64,000 bases of DNA from Coix lacryma-jobi var. lacryma-jobi (GCA_009763385.1 CM019825.1:114137131-114201130); one strand, 5' to 3'. Shown: positions 20,468 through 32,223, counted from the stretch's first letter. The notes: generated by a model not told the origin, from the sequence alone. Made by a program: numbers and translations.

Positions 20468-23400
20468 TTAAGTATGGAATTTCTTCAAGTGCTCTATATT
20501 CCATGAATTTGGCAGTGGAGATCCATCTTCAGTGACTAGCTCAAATGACCCGGGTCTTGTTACTTTAGATACAATATAAGGACCTTCCCATGGGCTCATG
20601 AGCTTGTGACGTCCAACGGTGTTCTAAATTTTCTTCAACACCATGTCGCCTACTTGGAAGGTGCGGTGATGGACGTTCTTATCATAATAGCGCCTCATCC
20701 CTTGAAGGTATCTTGCTGACTGAAAAAGTGCGGTTAGTCGGGCTTCTTCAAGGCTGTCGACTTCTAACCGCCTGGTATCATCAGCTTCGCCCTCGTTGTA
20801 CTGCTCCGCTCGTGGGGAGTTCCAGATTAAGTCAGACGGTAGGATTGCTTCAGTGCCGTATACCAGGAAGAAAGGTGTTTGGTCTGTTGCCCGACTTCGT
20901 TGTGTTCGTAGACCCCAGACTACCTTAGGCAATTCTTCAACCCACTTTCCGTCGTGATCTTTTAGGAGGTCAAATAACCTTGGTTTTAATCCGGCGAGAA
21001 TCAGGGCGTTTGCTCTTTCAACTTGGCCATTGGACTGTGGGTGAGCTACTGATGCATAGTCTATCTTGATTCCACAGTCACTGGCCCATGACTTGAATTC
21101 GATAGCCGTAAAGGGGGACCCAAGATCAGTGATGATTCTGTGCGGCATTCCAAAGCGATGAAAGATGCTCTGCATGAATTGGACTGACTTGGATGCATTG
21201 AACTTAACCAAGGGCATGTACTCGATCCATTTTGTGAACTTGTCAATTGTGACGTAGATGTACTCGAATCCACCTGGGGCACGTTTGAGAGGATCCACCA
21301 TGTCGAGTCCCCAGCATGAGAAGGGCCATGACGGAGGGATGCATATCAGTTCATGTGCGGGTACATGCTGCTGCTTGGCAAAGAACTGGCATGATTGATA
21401 GCGGCGGACTAAGTCTTCCACGTCTTTTAAAGCTGAGGGCCAGTAGTATCCTGACCTAAAGATTTTTTCGACTAGTGTTCGTGAAGCTGCGTGATTGCCG
21501 CATGACCCAGAGTGGACTTCATTTAGGATTTCCCTGCTTTCTTCTGGTGTAATACACTTGAGGAGGACCCCTGATGAAGCTCCGCGTCGATACAGCTTAT
21601 CCCTGACTAGAACATAGTTTTTGCTACGCCTGGTGACTTGCTCTGCTGTAGTTTTGTCGCTTGGCAGTTTATGTTCTTTGAAGTAATCAATGAAAACTTG
21701 TGTCCAGTCGGGTGCTAGAGATAGGACCTGGGTTGCGGGTTCTGGCTCGAACTCTTACTTCTCTTGGATTGAAGGCTTGGATAACTCATGTACGAAGGTA
21801 CCACTAGGAACTTGTGCTCTGTCAGAACCCAATTTTGCGAGTATATCTGCTGCCACGTTGAGATCCCGGGTAACATGAATGAGTTCCAGTCCTGCAAAGT
21901 GTTTTTCCAGCTTGCGTACTTCAGCACAATAGGCGTTCATTGTTTCCTTGGTACAGTCCTAGTCTTTATTAACTTGGTGAATGACCACAGAAGAATCGCC
22001 ATAGACTAATAGCCGCTTAATGCCCAAAGTGACTGCTAGTTTAAGTCCGTGGAGTAGTGCCTCATATTCTGCTTCATTGTTGGTGGCTGGCCACAATATT
22101 TGCAGAACGTATTTGCGCTGTTCGCCAGCGGGTGATACAAGAAGGACTCCGGCTCCTGCTCCTCCGAGTTTTAAGGACCCGTCGAAGTACATCCTCCAAT
22201 GATCAGGAACAGCGTTGTCTCTAGTCTGCTGTATTTTAGTCCATTCGGTGACAAAATCAGCTAGAGCCTGAGACTTGACAGCTTTCCTCGGAGTGAACTT
22301 GATGTTGAGTGCCCCTAATTCAACTGCCCATTTGGAAATCCTTCCAGTAGCATCATGGTTGCGAAGGATTTCTCCTAAAGGAAAATCTGTGACTGCCGTG
22401 ATCTCATGAGCTTCGAAGTAGTGTCGCAGCTTTCTTGAGGATATGAGTAAAGCATAGAGCAGTTTTTGTACTTGCGGGTACCTGACCTTCGAGTCAGATA
22501 GTACCACGCTGATGTAATAAACTGGTCGTTGGGTGTTGTAGATGTGCTTGTCGCCTTTGCGCTCCACCACGATTGCTGTGCTGACAACGTGTGTGGTAGC
22601 TGCGATATACAACATCATCGGTTCACTGGGCTCCGGCGGTGTCATTACGGGTGAATTGATAAGGTAGCTTTTGAGTTGTTCAAAAGCTCTGTCCGCTTCA
22701 TCTGTCCACTGAAATTTGTCGCCGGCTTTAAGCAATTTTAAGAAAGGCAATCCCTTTTCTCCGAGCCGTGAGATAAATCGATTTAACGCAGCCATGCACC
22801 CGGTGAGTTTCTGAACGTCTCGGACAGAGGTAGGCGGCTTCATGTTGATGATAGCTGTGATCTGCTTTTGACTAGCCTCGATGCCTCGATGACTAACGAG
22901 GAATCCGAGTAGCTGTCCTGAGGGTACCCCGAAGACGCATTTGGTTGGATTGAGTCTCCATTGATACGCACGTAATCGGTTGAAGGCTTCCTCTAGGTCT
23001 GATATCAGGGTAGTCGGATCCTTTGTTTTTATGACTACATCATCAACATAAGCTTCTGCATTGTGGCCAATCTGATCACCCAGGCAATCTTGGATGGCGC
23101 GTTGATAAGTAGCCCCCGCGTTCTTTAGTCCAAAAGACATAGTTTTGTAACAGTATGCTCCAAAAGGAGTAATGAACGATGTCTTGGGTTGGTCTTCTTC
23201 TTTGAGGGCAATCTGATGGTACCCGGAGTAGCAATCCAGAAAAGAGAGTAAGGCAGAGCCTGCGGTGGCATCAACTATTTGGTCTATCCTTGGTAATCTG
23301 AAGGGATCCTTTGGACAATGCCTGTTGAGATCTGTGTAGTCGACACACATGCGCCACTCAGCAGAGTTCTTCTTGACTAGCACTGGGTTAGCTAACCACT

Positions 23401-26386
23401 CGGGGTGTAGGATTTCCCTGATGAATCCGGCCGCGAGTAGCTTGGCTATTTCCTTCTTGATTGCCTCTTTCTTCTCTGGTGAAAATCGTCGTAGTCTTTG
23501 CTTGATAGGTCTAGAGCCTTCCTTTAACTCTAATCTGTGCTCAGCCAAGTTCCTTGGGACCCCAGGCATGTCTGCTGGTTTCCAAGCAAATATGTCTTTG
23601 TTTGCTCTAAGGAACTTGGTGAGCGCGAGTTCCTATTCTTCAGATAGGTGAGCACTGATAACCGCTGTCTTGGAAGGATCACCGGTTTCCAGGTCAATGG
23701 CCTTTGTGGAGACTTCTGCTGATGGTTGAATAGTACCCGCCTTCTTGGTTGGGATTTCTGAGTCTCCAGGCTTGGTATTAAGCACCATCTGAGCGAGTTC
23801 TTGTACTTCCAGGGTGAGTTGAGCTTTTTCAGCGATTTGGACAACCTCTGTGTCGCAATCAAATGACCGCTTCAAGTCGCCTCTGAAGGTTAAGATTCCT
23901 TTGGGACCCGGCATCTTCAATAAGAGGTACGGGTAGTGGGGTACTGCCATAAACTTGGCAATGGCGGGTCGCCCGAATATGGCGTGATATGATGATTCGA
24001 AGTCGGCTACCTCAAAACTGATGTACTCCATTCTGTAATTGATCGGAGTTCCAAAAGTGACGGGTAGTATAATCATTCCGAGTGGTACAACCGCTTTTCC
24101 GGGTACTATGCCATAGAAAGGAGCGGTTGATGGTGTGAGCTGGGTTGCGAGATCTAGATTCATCTTTCGTAGGGTGCTTGCAAAGATAACATTGAGTCTT
24201 GCTCCGCCATCGATGAGTACCCTACCAAGTGTATATCCAGCGACCGTGGGGTCCAAAACTAGCGGGTAATGGCCTGCATTGGAAACACTGGTCCATTGAT
24301 CTGCTCGGGAGAAGTTAATCGGATGTTCGGACCAGTCGAGGTATTTGGGTGTCGCTGGTTCGGTGGACATGATCTCTCGCAGGGAAAGCTTCTGAAGCCT
24401 CTTGTTGTCACTGGTAGTTACTCCCCCAAAGATGACATTAATAGTCCCTTTGGAGTGTTGAAAGCCACCAGCGTCCTGTTGAGGATCCTCAGCTGTCTTT
24501 TTGCCTTTGTCTTTCTTGTTCTTGTTGAAGTCAGGGTTCAAACCTCGCTCCTTGAGCTGTCGGCAGTGCCTTGCTTGATGTCCACTTTTCGGATGGAAAG
24601 GGCAGGGTCCGTCCAGTAAGTCATCAAAGGTGAATGGGTTGTTTCCTCGATCACCTTGCGTGTTTCTATCGGGGAAGCATTCCTGTGTGCGTTCCTCTGT
24701 CGCCATCATGGAGTTTACAGCCCGATGGAACTCGTCAGCGATGGTCGGGTCCTGCTTGATGAAATCTTTGTAATTGTACCTTTCGCAAATACCGTTGCCA
24801 AAAAGGTCAATTACTTCTCTGTCTGTAATGTCGGATACTGTAGAGCGGATTTCTGAGAATCGCCTATAGTACTCCCGCATTGATTCATTTTTCTGTTGCT
24901 TGCAGGTTCTGAGCTTAGTCCGGGGATCTGATCTCTCTGGGACACCAGCAAAGTTTTCAACGAAGATACGATGTAGTTGTTCCCAGGAGTCGATGGACTC
25001 GGGTTTAAGCCTGTCAAACCAAGCAAGCGGCATTGTCTCTAGAGCCATCGGGAGGTAGAGTGCTTTGACGTCGTTGCTTCCGCCCGCTAGCTCGACTGCT
25101 TGAGCATACAACATGAGCCACCGTTTAGGTTCTATCTTCCCGTCGTACTTTGAGTAATTCCCGGGTTTGAATTTTCGCGGGAACGAAACCACTCGAAGCC
25201 TTTGGGAAAAGCAGGGGAAGCGATCAACTGCATCGGATGCTGCAACTGCGACTCCTCTGTATGAAGATTCGGCTCCTCCCTCAGCTTGGTCGGGTACTCG
25301 GTGGCCTAGACGGCTCCTTGCTGGGATAAGACCGAGTCGTTCTTGAACCGGCCGCCTCTGGCTTGGGTGAGACGAAGCTTGCTCGTCAGCTAGGGAATCA
25401 AGATTCCGCCCTCGGAGTTGGAGTGCGGTAGTCTGCAGCATGACCAGTCGTCGCTCTTCATCAGGGGTGCAGTTGGTCTTGGCTCCCATCTTCGTAGCTA
25501 GAGCTAGTATGTTTTGGTAGGGAGTCTGGAAGACTTTATGGCCGGCGACCCTCATGAACTCGGGTTCAAGGTTGCGAGAACAATCGGGGCGTCGTCTGTT
25601 AAGATCATCCTGGGAGTGATTCTCTTCAGTGCGAGCTTGACGCTCGGCCTTTGCTTCCAGACGCCTCCGGGTGTTGTATTCTTCTAGTCGTGCATTGTAG
25701 CAATCTACAGCTTCCTTGCGGTGAGTTGCTCGCCTTCTGCGGGCCTCCTTAGCTCTATTCCTTCGGATTCTTTCAGCTTTCAAGGACTCGGTTTCCGTGG
25801 GTCCTTCCGGATCGTTGTCAGAGATCATACTCAGAGTTTCATCGTCTTGACAGACATCTGGTGGGGTTGGTGGTCGTAGAGATGACTGGTGCCCCGCCAT
25901 GAAGACTTCACGAGTGTAGCCCTGGTTTGATGATCCCGGTGTTACTGATTCCAAAGTAGAAGTGCTGGAGATTAGTTCCATTGTGGAGTCGTGTTCCTCA
26001 AAAGGGAGCTGATGTCCGTGCTGGTACGGAAGTTGCTGGTCAATTGTGCCAACCAGTCTAGCCGGGGCAGGCTGAATTGGCCAATGGACAATGTTACCCT
26101 CCTTGGTAGAGCTGAAAATGAGTCCTTGTTGAGCTCCCGTCAAAGGTATCTATTGATAGTCTTTGAATTTTGCACTAACCAAGTCCTGAAAGTTTTCAGC
26201 CGAGTTTCGCAGCCCGAAGGTGAAGCCATAGCAGGTATCCGGGTCCTTTTCTTCAGAGTTCGAGTTGGAGTAGGAGTCGAATGTCTCTGTATGGTCCCCA
26301 GGGTTCTGCGGGTCTTGGATTGTCAGATTTGCTAGGTTCTGAGCGAGGTGTTCCATATTTGGCATGGCTTGTGGTTCTGATTCCAC
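20468..26386 (-). pseudogene. Tat-type Ty3-gypsy gag-pol, five in-frame stops
   Basis: One frame runs from ATG 26384-26386 to TAA at 20468-20470, about 1,970 codons, broken only by stops ending at 26150, 23633, 21956, 21755 and 20624. Domains in order: Gag with KFKPGNYSKYDG, FDRLKPESIDSWEQL and a CPFHPKSGHQARHC zinc-binding tract; protease with LIDGGARLNV; RT (23569 to about 22640) with CVDYTDLNRHCPKDPF and the AYVDDVVIK box; RNase H (YIAATTHVVSTAIV); and a second RNase H (HWRMYFDGSLKLGGAGAG, TNNEAEYEALLHGL). Integrase follows with HSGSCGNHAA, GLDMVDPL, IITDLGSPF and HPQSNGQVERAN. The tandem second RNase H is the mark of the Tat clade. In integrase, the zinc-binding CxxC reads RYQSC, so the first cysteine looks lost. 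Confidence 0.92.
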
Positions 26387-26514
26387 GGCGAGCTATCTGT
26401 GCAGCTTCCCTTGATCATCCGCAATGCAAGTCCATGAGCCAAAAACGAAAATTGATCCCGCCGAGAACATGTTGTCGCGGTTCGCTGGGCTCTTGGTCAT
26501 CGAATCGCCGAAAG
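26387..26514 (-). other. gypsy leader between PBS and gag
   Basis: Short untranslated leader on the - strand between the primer binding site and the first in-frame ATG of gag. No other feature seen. Confidence 0.5.
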
Positions 26515-26532
26515 CTCCTACCTGGCGCGCCA
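26515..26532 (-). promoter_or_regulatory. gypsy primer binding site
   Basis: Two bases after the 5' LTR, the - strand reads TGGCGCGCCAGGTAGGAG. TGG at the start fits pairing with the CCA end of a tRNA. Which tRNA is not certain from the sequence alone. The site includes a perfect palindrome, CTGGCGCGCCAG. Confidence 0.8.
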
Positions 26533-26534
26533 GC

Positions 26535-26969
26535 TGTCGGTGTTTGTTAACCGTCAACTCGTCTTGAGTAATCTCAGATGATTTGTTCGGTGGGGATCGG
26601 CGTTCGTAGGACTCGGCGAGTACACAGGGACAGCGATTTATACTGGTTCAGGCCGCTAAATAGCGTAATACCTTACGTCCAGTGCGGCGTGTGCCTTGTG
26701 TATTGTTATGATTCAATAATCGATCATCTAGGACCTGCGCTCGGTTCCCCTTATATATCCGGGTGAGCCTCAGCGCAGACCGAGTCCTAGCCGGTTACAA
26801 CAGTGAAGTCCTATTCTAATTACAGGACTTCCTTTTACAACTCGGCTAAGTTACAAACCAGAGTCCTAATCCAAGTACACTTCGTTACAAGTCTTCGGAT
26901 CTCTAAAGCCGTCCTAGATTAGTCGGAGTAATCATCGATAGATGATATCTCTGACATTCTGGTCCGTCA
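26535..26969 (-). repeat. 5' LTR of the Tat-type gypsy element
   Basis: The 435-bp partner of 14701-15135. For the - strand element this is the promoter LTR. It lies next to the primer binding site and is followed on the + strand by the second GGGGC target copy at 26970-26974. Confidence 0.95.
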
Positions 26970-26974
26970 GGGGC

Positions 26975-28130
26975 ATTGCTTGGTGATGTGGCCTAAGGCA
27001 GCAAGACCATAGCCCCTTGGTGGGCTAGGGATTCTGGATTTGGAAAGATTTGGAAGAGCTTTAAGATTGAGATGGTTGTGGTACCAATGGGTGGATCCTA
27101 ATCGGCCGTGGGTAGGAAATCCCCCATCGTGTGATCTTAAAGATAAAGCCCTATTTCGTGCTTCGACACTGATCACTGTTGGTAGAGGTGACAAGGCAAG
27201 TTTTTTGGCATTCATCTTGGCTAAATGGTCGTGCGCCAATTGATATTGCTCCAAATCTTTACTCGCTTGCATGGAGAAAAAAATCAGAAGGTAAAAGATG
27301 ACTTGCTACACATGAACTGGACAAGAGGATTATAAAGAATGGAATCTGTGCAACAAATAGCTGAATTCATTGAGCTTTGGGACCTTGTAAGTGTTGTCCA
27401 GCTAGTTGATCGGGAGGACACCATATCTTGGAGATGGACAACTGATGGATGTTACAGTTCAAAATCAGCATATTTGGCGCAATTCAAAGGGTCTACTCCC
27501 TCTTTCAATTCCAAGTCCATTTGAAGGGCACATGCAGAAGGTAAACATCGTTTCTTCACTTGGCGGCTGATATAGGCAAAAAATTTGACGACGGACAAAC
27601 TCTTACAAAGGAACTGGCCGTGCAACCTAGTCTGTTCGCTATGTGACCAATAGCCAGAGATGGCACTTCACCTCTGTGTTCTCTACCCATCTGCACTGTA
27701 GATTTGGTCCCTTGTCAAAAATTGGGCGGGTGATTGCACCAGTTAGCCTTCTCTGGATGTGCAGTCAATGCAGCAGTGGTGGGAGCAAGCTTTCCAAGAA
27801 CAATCACCAACTCAACAACGAACAACAATGGCAATTCTTACGTACACAACTTGGAATATCCGGAAAGCACGTTATCGAAGAACCTTTCAAGAAGCGGAGA
27901 GAACTCCCATTCAAGTGTTGGGACTAATCAAGAAAGAGTTGGGGCTAATGACACAGGCTTGCGGTCGTCCAATAGTTCCTTAATGGAGTTCCAAACTTAC
28001 CTTTAAGTGTTTTCATTACTTGTGTTTTTTAGTTTTCAATTCAATGTAATAAGACTATGTAAAACCTTGGCTTCCTCTTCTTCTTATATGACATAGCAGA
28101 GCTTCTGCTAATTTTCAAAAAAAAAAAAAG
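26975..28130 (+). pseudogene. LINE reverse transcriptase C-terminus, zinc-binding domain and poly(A) tail
   Basis: Directly after the GGGGC duplication the LINE protein resumes (HCLVMWPKAARPL, LGGLGILDLERFGRALRLRW), matching the frame cut at 14700. Then comes the reverse-transcriptase zinc-binding domain (DTISWRWTTDGCYSSKSAY, AHAEGKHRFFTW, NWPCNLVCSLC) and the usual C-terminal block TTWNIRKARYRRTF up to about 27983. Several stops and frame changes are present, for example TGA at 27522-27524. A 3' UTR follows and ends in a poly(A) run at about 28119-28130, as expected of a LINE inserted by target-primed reverse transcription. Confidence 0.88.
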
Positions 28131-28643
28131 AATATATTTTACAGAAGCTCCTGGAGATGCTCTAACGATGTAGCCACCCAACGCGAAGCGTATTGTTAGT
28201 TTTACCTCTGTAATCGGACACTATTATTGTTAGTGGGAAATGCCCGACCACTTAACGAGGTAACGCAAAATACAGATTACAGGATGAGACGCCCCGCTTT
28301 TCTTTTTAGACATGATGCTTTTTTTTAAGGTCAGGCACGATGCTTTTTGCTCTGACCTTCTTTGCCTTTAATCTCGCATTGGCTTGGACAGGTCCATTTC
28401 GTGAGGAGATCGAGGTCCCGGAGGGAGTAGCGATCGAGCAGACAAAGCAAGTGATGTGGCGTGGGCCAACAACATAATTCAGGAATAATTAATATGATGG
28501 CAATCTACGCTTTCTTGTGTTGTGTTGACCCCTCCTCCTCTCACGCATCTATCGTTCTCGCTTGAGCAGACAATAGTCCCTGTACAGTATCCCTATATAT
28601 TCAGCAAATCAGCAGGGTACGTAAACCGATTTCTTATATCAAC
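28131..28643. other. intergenic, nothing recognised
   Basis: About 500 bp without a gene, terminal repeat or RNA signal that I can support. Confidence 0.5.
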
Positions 28644-28645
28644 TA

Positions 28646-28904
28646 CTCCCTCCGTCCCAAATTATAAGTCATTCCAACAATCTTGGAGAGCCAAAATTTT
28701 TCAACTTTGACCAAAATTTTAGAGAGAAATACAAAGATTTATAATATCAAATATGTATATTATGTAAATATAACCAATAAAGAATCTAATTGTACTTGGT
28801 TGGTATCATAAATATTATTATCTTATTATATAAATTTGGTCAAAGTTGAAAAACTTTGACTCTCCAAGATTCTTGGAATGACTTATAATTTGGAACGGAG
28901 CGAG
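28646..28904. mobile_element. Stowaway-type MITE
   Basis: 259 bp with long terminal inverted repeats. The left end CTCCCTCCGTCCCAAATTAT mirrors the right end ...TTGGAACGGAGCGAG, extending through the AAGATTCTTGGAGAGTC block. It is flanked by TA on both sides (28644-28645 and 28905-28906), the Tc1/mariner target duplication. No coding capacity. Confidence 0.9.
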
Positions 28905-28906
28905 TA

Positions 28907-29505
28907 CGTTGGTACCTCCGTCCGGGGGAAGGTTTCAATTCTAGATTTTGTTTAAGTCCAAATACTAAGTTTAATTAAATTTATAAAATTTAACATTTAC
29001 GCAGTATGATAAATATTAATATTTTTTTAAAAAAATATCTCAGAATAGGCCGGGTGTACCATGAAAACATGTTCTAAATGACAGATCTATTGATGTTTAA
29101 ATACTTTTAAAATTTAGTTAAATTTAAGATGGTTTGGTCAAATACTAGTTAGAATTGTATCCTTTCTAGATGTGAGAAAGTATCTTAGATGTCGGATGCA
29201 ATGTTAGGGTCACAACAAAAAAAATTCTAAAATAACTTGTATCCACATCATTGTTCTTGGGTGTCTTGGTCACAACCTTGTCAAATCCTACTGTAAGTAT
29301 AGCTCTAGCAAGCGAGACGATGGCTCGTGACTTCGTGAGTTCTGAGACAGACAGTGGCGGGCATGGCTTGGATTCAATTCAGTTCAGTTCATCAATGCAA
29401 TTCGGAGCTCGCAAATTGCAGGGAAGGAAAGCAAGCGGATCGAAGGAGGAAGGGTGAAGCCACGGAAGCAACGCGACATAAATACACGCACGCAGCGACA
29501 TCAGT
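28907..29505. other. intergenic, nothing recognised
   Basis: AT-rich sequence in the first half and a mixed stretch in the second; no gene or repeat that I can support. Confidence 0.45.
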
Positions 29506-30079
29506 GCAGCTCTAATGTATATTCATGACATGGGTGCAAACAAATGATATCTCAGTTGGTGCTCCGCTAGCCAAACATGCTCCAATGTATAATGCGATAG
29601 CGCTGGCTAAGAGGGGGTCCATAACGAATAAAAAATATGTATAATACGGCTAGTTGGCATGCCCCAATACCCCAAACGGTTACAAAGAGCCAACAGTAAG
29701 AATCAGTGCTCTGACACAACCATTTTTTTAATGCTAGCACTGACACTTCAATATGTAGCACCTACTTTTTCTCTTTCTCTCTCTTCAAAGCACCCCAAAA
29801 TAATACTCTCTCCGTCCATAAAAACATGCAATTCTAGCACAGTGTTATGATTTAGTATCTCTAGTTTGATTAATTATAGATTAAAATATATTAATATTTA
29901 TGATGTCAAATAAATACCATTAGATTTATTACGAAATGTATTTTTTTAATAAATTAATTTGGAGTCGTAAATCTAAATAGTATTTACTAGAAATTTGATC
30001 AAATGTAAACTACTTTTAGTGGCACGAAACTCATAGCTGCATGTTGTATTGGACGGAGGGAGTACATTGGAGCTGCTCT
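29506..30079. mobile_element. MITE-like element hosting a Stowaway
   Basis: GTGCAGCTCTAATGTA at the left and TACATTGGAGCTGCTC at the right are inverse copies with few mismatches. They enclose 29806-30062, which is a complete Stowaway element. The outer unit would be about 315 bp without it. No clear target duplication was found for the outer unit. Confidence 0.4.
29806..30062. mobile_element. Stowaway-type MITE (nested)
   Basis: 257 bp. Left end CTCTCTCCGTCCATAAAAAC and right end GTATTGGACGGAGGGAG are inverted repeats. GCAATTCTAGCA and its mirror TAGCTGCATGT continue the arms. TA flanks both sides (29804-29805 and 30063-30064). Confidence 0.88.
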
Positions 30080-30919
30080 CAGGCGGCCAGCCAGCCCGCC
30101 TGCTGCTCCTGTGCAGTGTAGACATGCATCCATACGTCGTGTGGTGTGTGTGGTTTTTTTTCCGTGACTTGTCTGCCTTATATTAAATCAAACGGCGGCC
30201 AAGGGCTCCGTAAGCACCAAATCACTAACACAGGCTGCTGTTACATGTCACTTCTCCAAACGATGTGTGTTGGTGACTTGTCTAGCTAAACAATGAGCAA
30301 CTTTATTACAAGATCTACTACTAACATAAGAAAAAGAAAACTCTTAAAATGCCAGACTAAGTGCTTCAATTTTTTTAGAACTAAATCGATGATGGAGCAT
30401 GTGCTTCCTTTTTACTCCACAGCTGGATTAGTTCAAGGCATTCTCAGCCATTCTCACACGTTGCAAGCAAGACTGGCTGGCCGCCTGCAGACTGCCTGCA
30501 CACTGGCTGGCTGGCTGCCTTCCTCAACGCGCCTAGCTCACACAGTGCCTCTCCCCTGTCCTCCTAGGCATGCATGCATGCCATTGTCATTGCCATTGCC
30601 ATTGCCATCTCATGCTCTCGTGACATGACCGTGCGTTGCATTGCATGCAGTTGCAGTTGCAGTTGCACGACACGGTGGGGTGGGGCCGTGGGGGGCACTG
30701 CCAGGAAATGACCCACCATGCGCGCCTTTGCAGCGGCCGCGGCGAGTGGCCTGCAGCTGCAGCTTCCCGTGTAGTCCGTGTGCCGTGCAACAGTTTTTGC
30801 ACATGCATACAGCACGCTGGCTACAAGTCTACAACTACAGGCCTCGCTCTCCGCAGCACAAGCCATCCAATGATCCAACCAACCACAGCCGGCCAGGGAC
30901 CGGACGCGCGCGCTTCTTT
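30080..30919. other. intergenic with short simple repeats
   Basis: No gene. Small tandem runs are visible: TTGCCA repeats at about 30579-30607 and TTGCAG repeats at about 30649-30665. Long frames on both strands here and beyond reflect high GC content, not coding. Confidence 0.5.
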
Positions 30920-31924
30920 ATAGATGGCCATCGGGCCGGCCCGGCTCGCCCCGGCCCGGGCCCGGGTAAGGCACGGCCCGCACCGTGCCGGGCCGGCATG
31001 ACCCGTGGGCCTCCCGTGCCATGCCTTATTGGCCCACGGGCCTGGCCGCCGGCCCAGGCACGGGCCCACGGGTTGATTTTCGTGTCGGGCCGGCCCGAGA
31101 AGCACGGCCAACTCCAACGCCTCGGGCCGGCCCGAGGCCCACAGAGAGAGAGAGGGGGAAGGGAAGAGCAGCTGAGCTGCCTGAGCAGGAGACGGCGACC
31201 GGCGGGAGGAGGTGGAGCAGACGACCGCCATGACTTGCTGTCGGCGCGGGGAGCGAAGGGGTGGCCACCACGCGCGCTGCACGAGACAGATCCAACCAGC
31301 TACGCGCTCGCCCTGGAGGTGGGGACACGGAGGAGGCAGATCCGGCCAGGGAGGCGGTGCCGGAGGCGGCGGCGCGGTCGCCATGCGAGGCGGCCATGGG
31401 AGGCGGACAGGCGGTGCCAGAGGTGGAAGCGAAGGGGCGCGTCTCGCCGGCCGCCATGTCCTCTCCTTCGCCTCGGCGGCTCCGCTCGAACGCTCGTGGT
31501 CGGTGGTCCTCGAGCGCCGCGGAGGGGCAGCGGGAGAGCGGCGTCGCGGGGTGCTGCGGGAGAGCGACTCCATGGAGGGCGCGAGTTGGGAGGGAGCGGC
31601 GCCTGTCCAGACGCGAGCGGAGAGGGAAGGGAGAGGGCGGAGTCGGAGAGGCGCGCGACTAGGGTTAGAAATGAGGGGGGTGGGCAGGGGGGCACCGGCC
31701 GTGCTGGCTTTTATATGGGGGGTTGGGGGGAGCGGGGCTAGCAGGTCGGGCCGGCTCGTGCCTGCCGTTGAAGGCCAGGCCGTGCTTGTGCTGGCCCGCG
31801 TGCCTTGTCCTCGGCCCAAGCACGGCCTGTAGGTGCGGGTCGGGCCAGCTCGGGCCGTGCCATGCTCGTGTCGGGCTAAAAACGCGGGCCTCGTGTCGTG
31901 CCTTCGTGCCTCAGGCTGCACGGA
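30920..31924. mobile_element. GC-rich block flanked by GGGCCGGCCCG-type repeats, candidate DNA transposon with cargo
   Basis: The outer parts, about 30930-31140 and 31740-31910, are packed with GGGCCGGCCCG, GCACGGCC and CACGGGCC in both orientations. This is a style seen in subterminal regions of grass hAT-like elements. The middle, about 31140-31700, is CpG-rich. On the - strand it reads like the start of a plant gene, with AACCCTAGTCGCGCGCC and pyrimidine-rich leader sequence. Terminal repeats and a target duplication were not established, and the right edge runs into a TA repeat, so both limits and class are tentative. Confidence 0.4.
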
Positions 31925-31949
31925 CATATATATATATATATATATATAT
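31925..31949. repeat. (TA)n microsatellite
   Basis: An uninterrupted TA dinucleotide run of about 25 bp. Confidence 0.9.
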
Positions 31950-32223
31950 GCTTCTTCAATGCAAAGAAAGGAAGAGAAAAAAAAACAAACCAGGGACAGG
32001 GACACGACACGCTTACAGTGACGCCTTCAGATCACCTTGGGCACTTTTAGGTTCTCGTTCATTCGTTCCAATACAATGTTTATTGTGTTTTTTTACTAAA
32101 TTTCCTATTTGACACGGAAAAGGTTCTGCTCTCTTATTTGACACCAAAAATCAAATTCATTTTTATTTGTCCTCATCTCAAGTTTTTCTTTCCCATTGAC
32201 ACTTCTGTTATTTCTACGAGGAA

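Noticed and set aside
30641..32005. Overlapping open frames of more than 360 codons on both strands
   Set aside because: They overlap each other in a CpG-rich, repeat-laden block, contain no known domain and read as Pro/Arg/Ala-rich translations of GC repeats.
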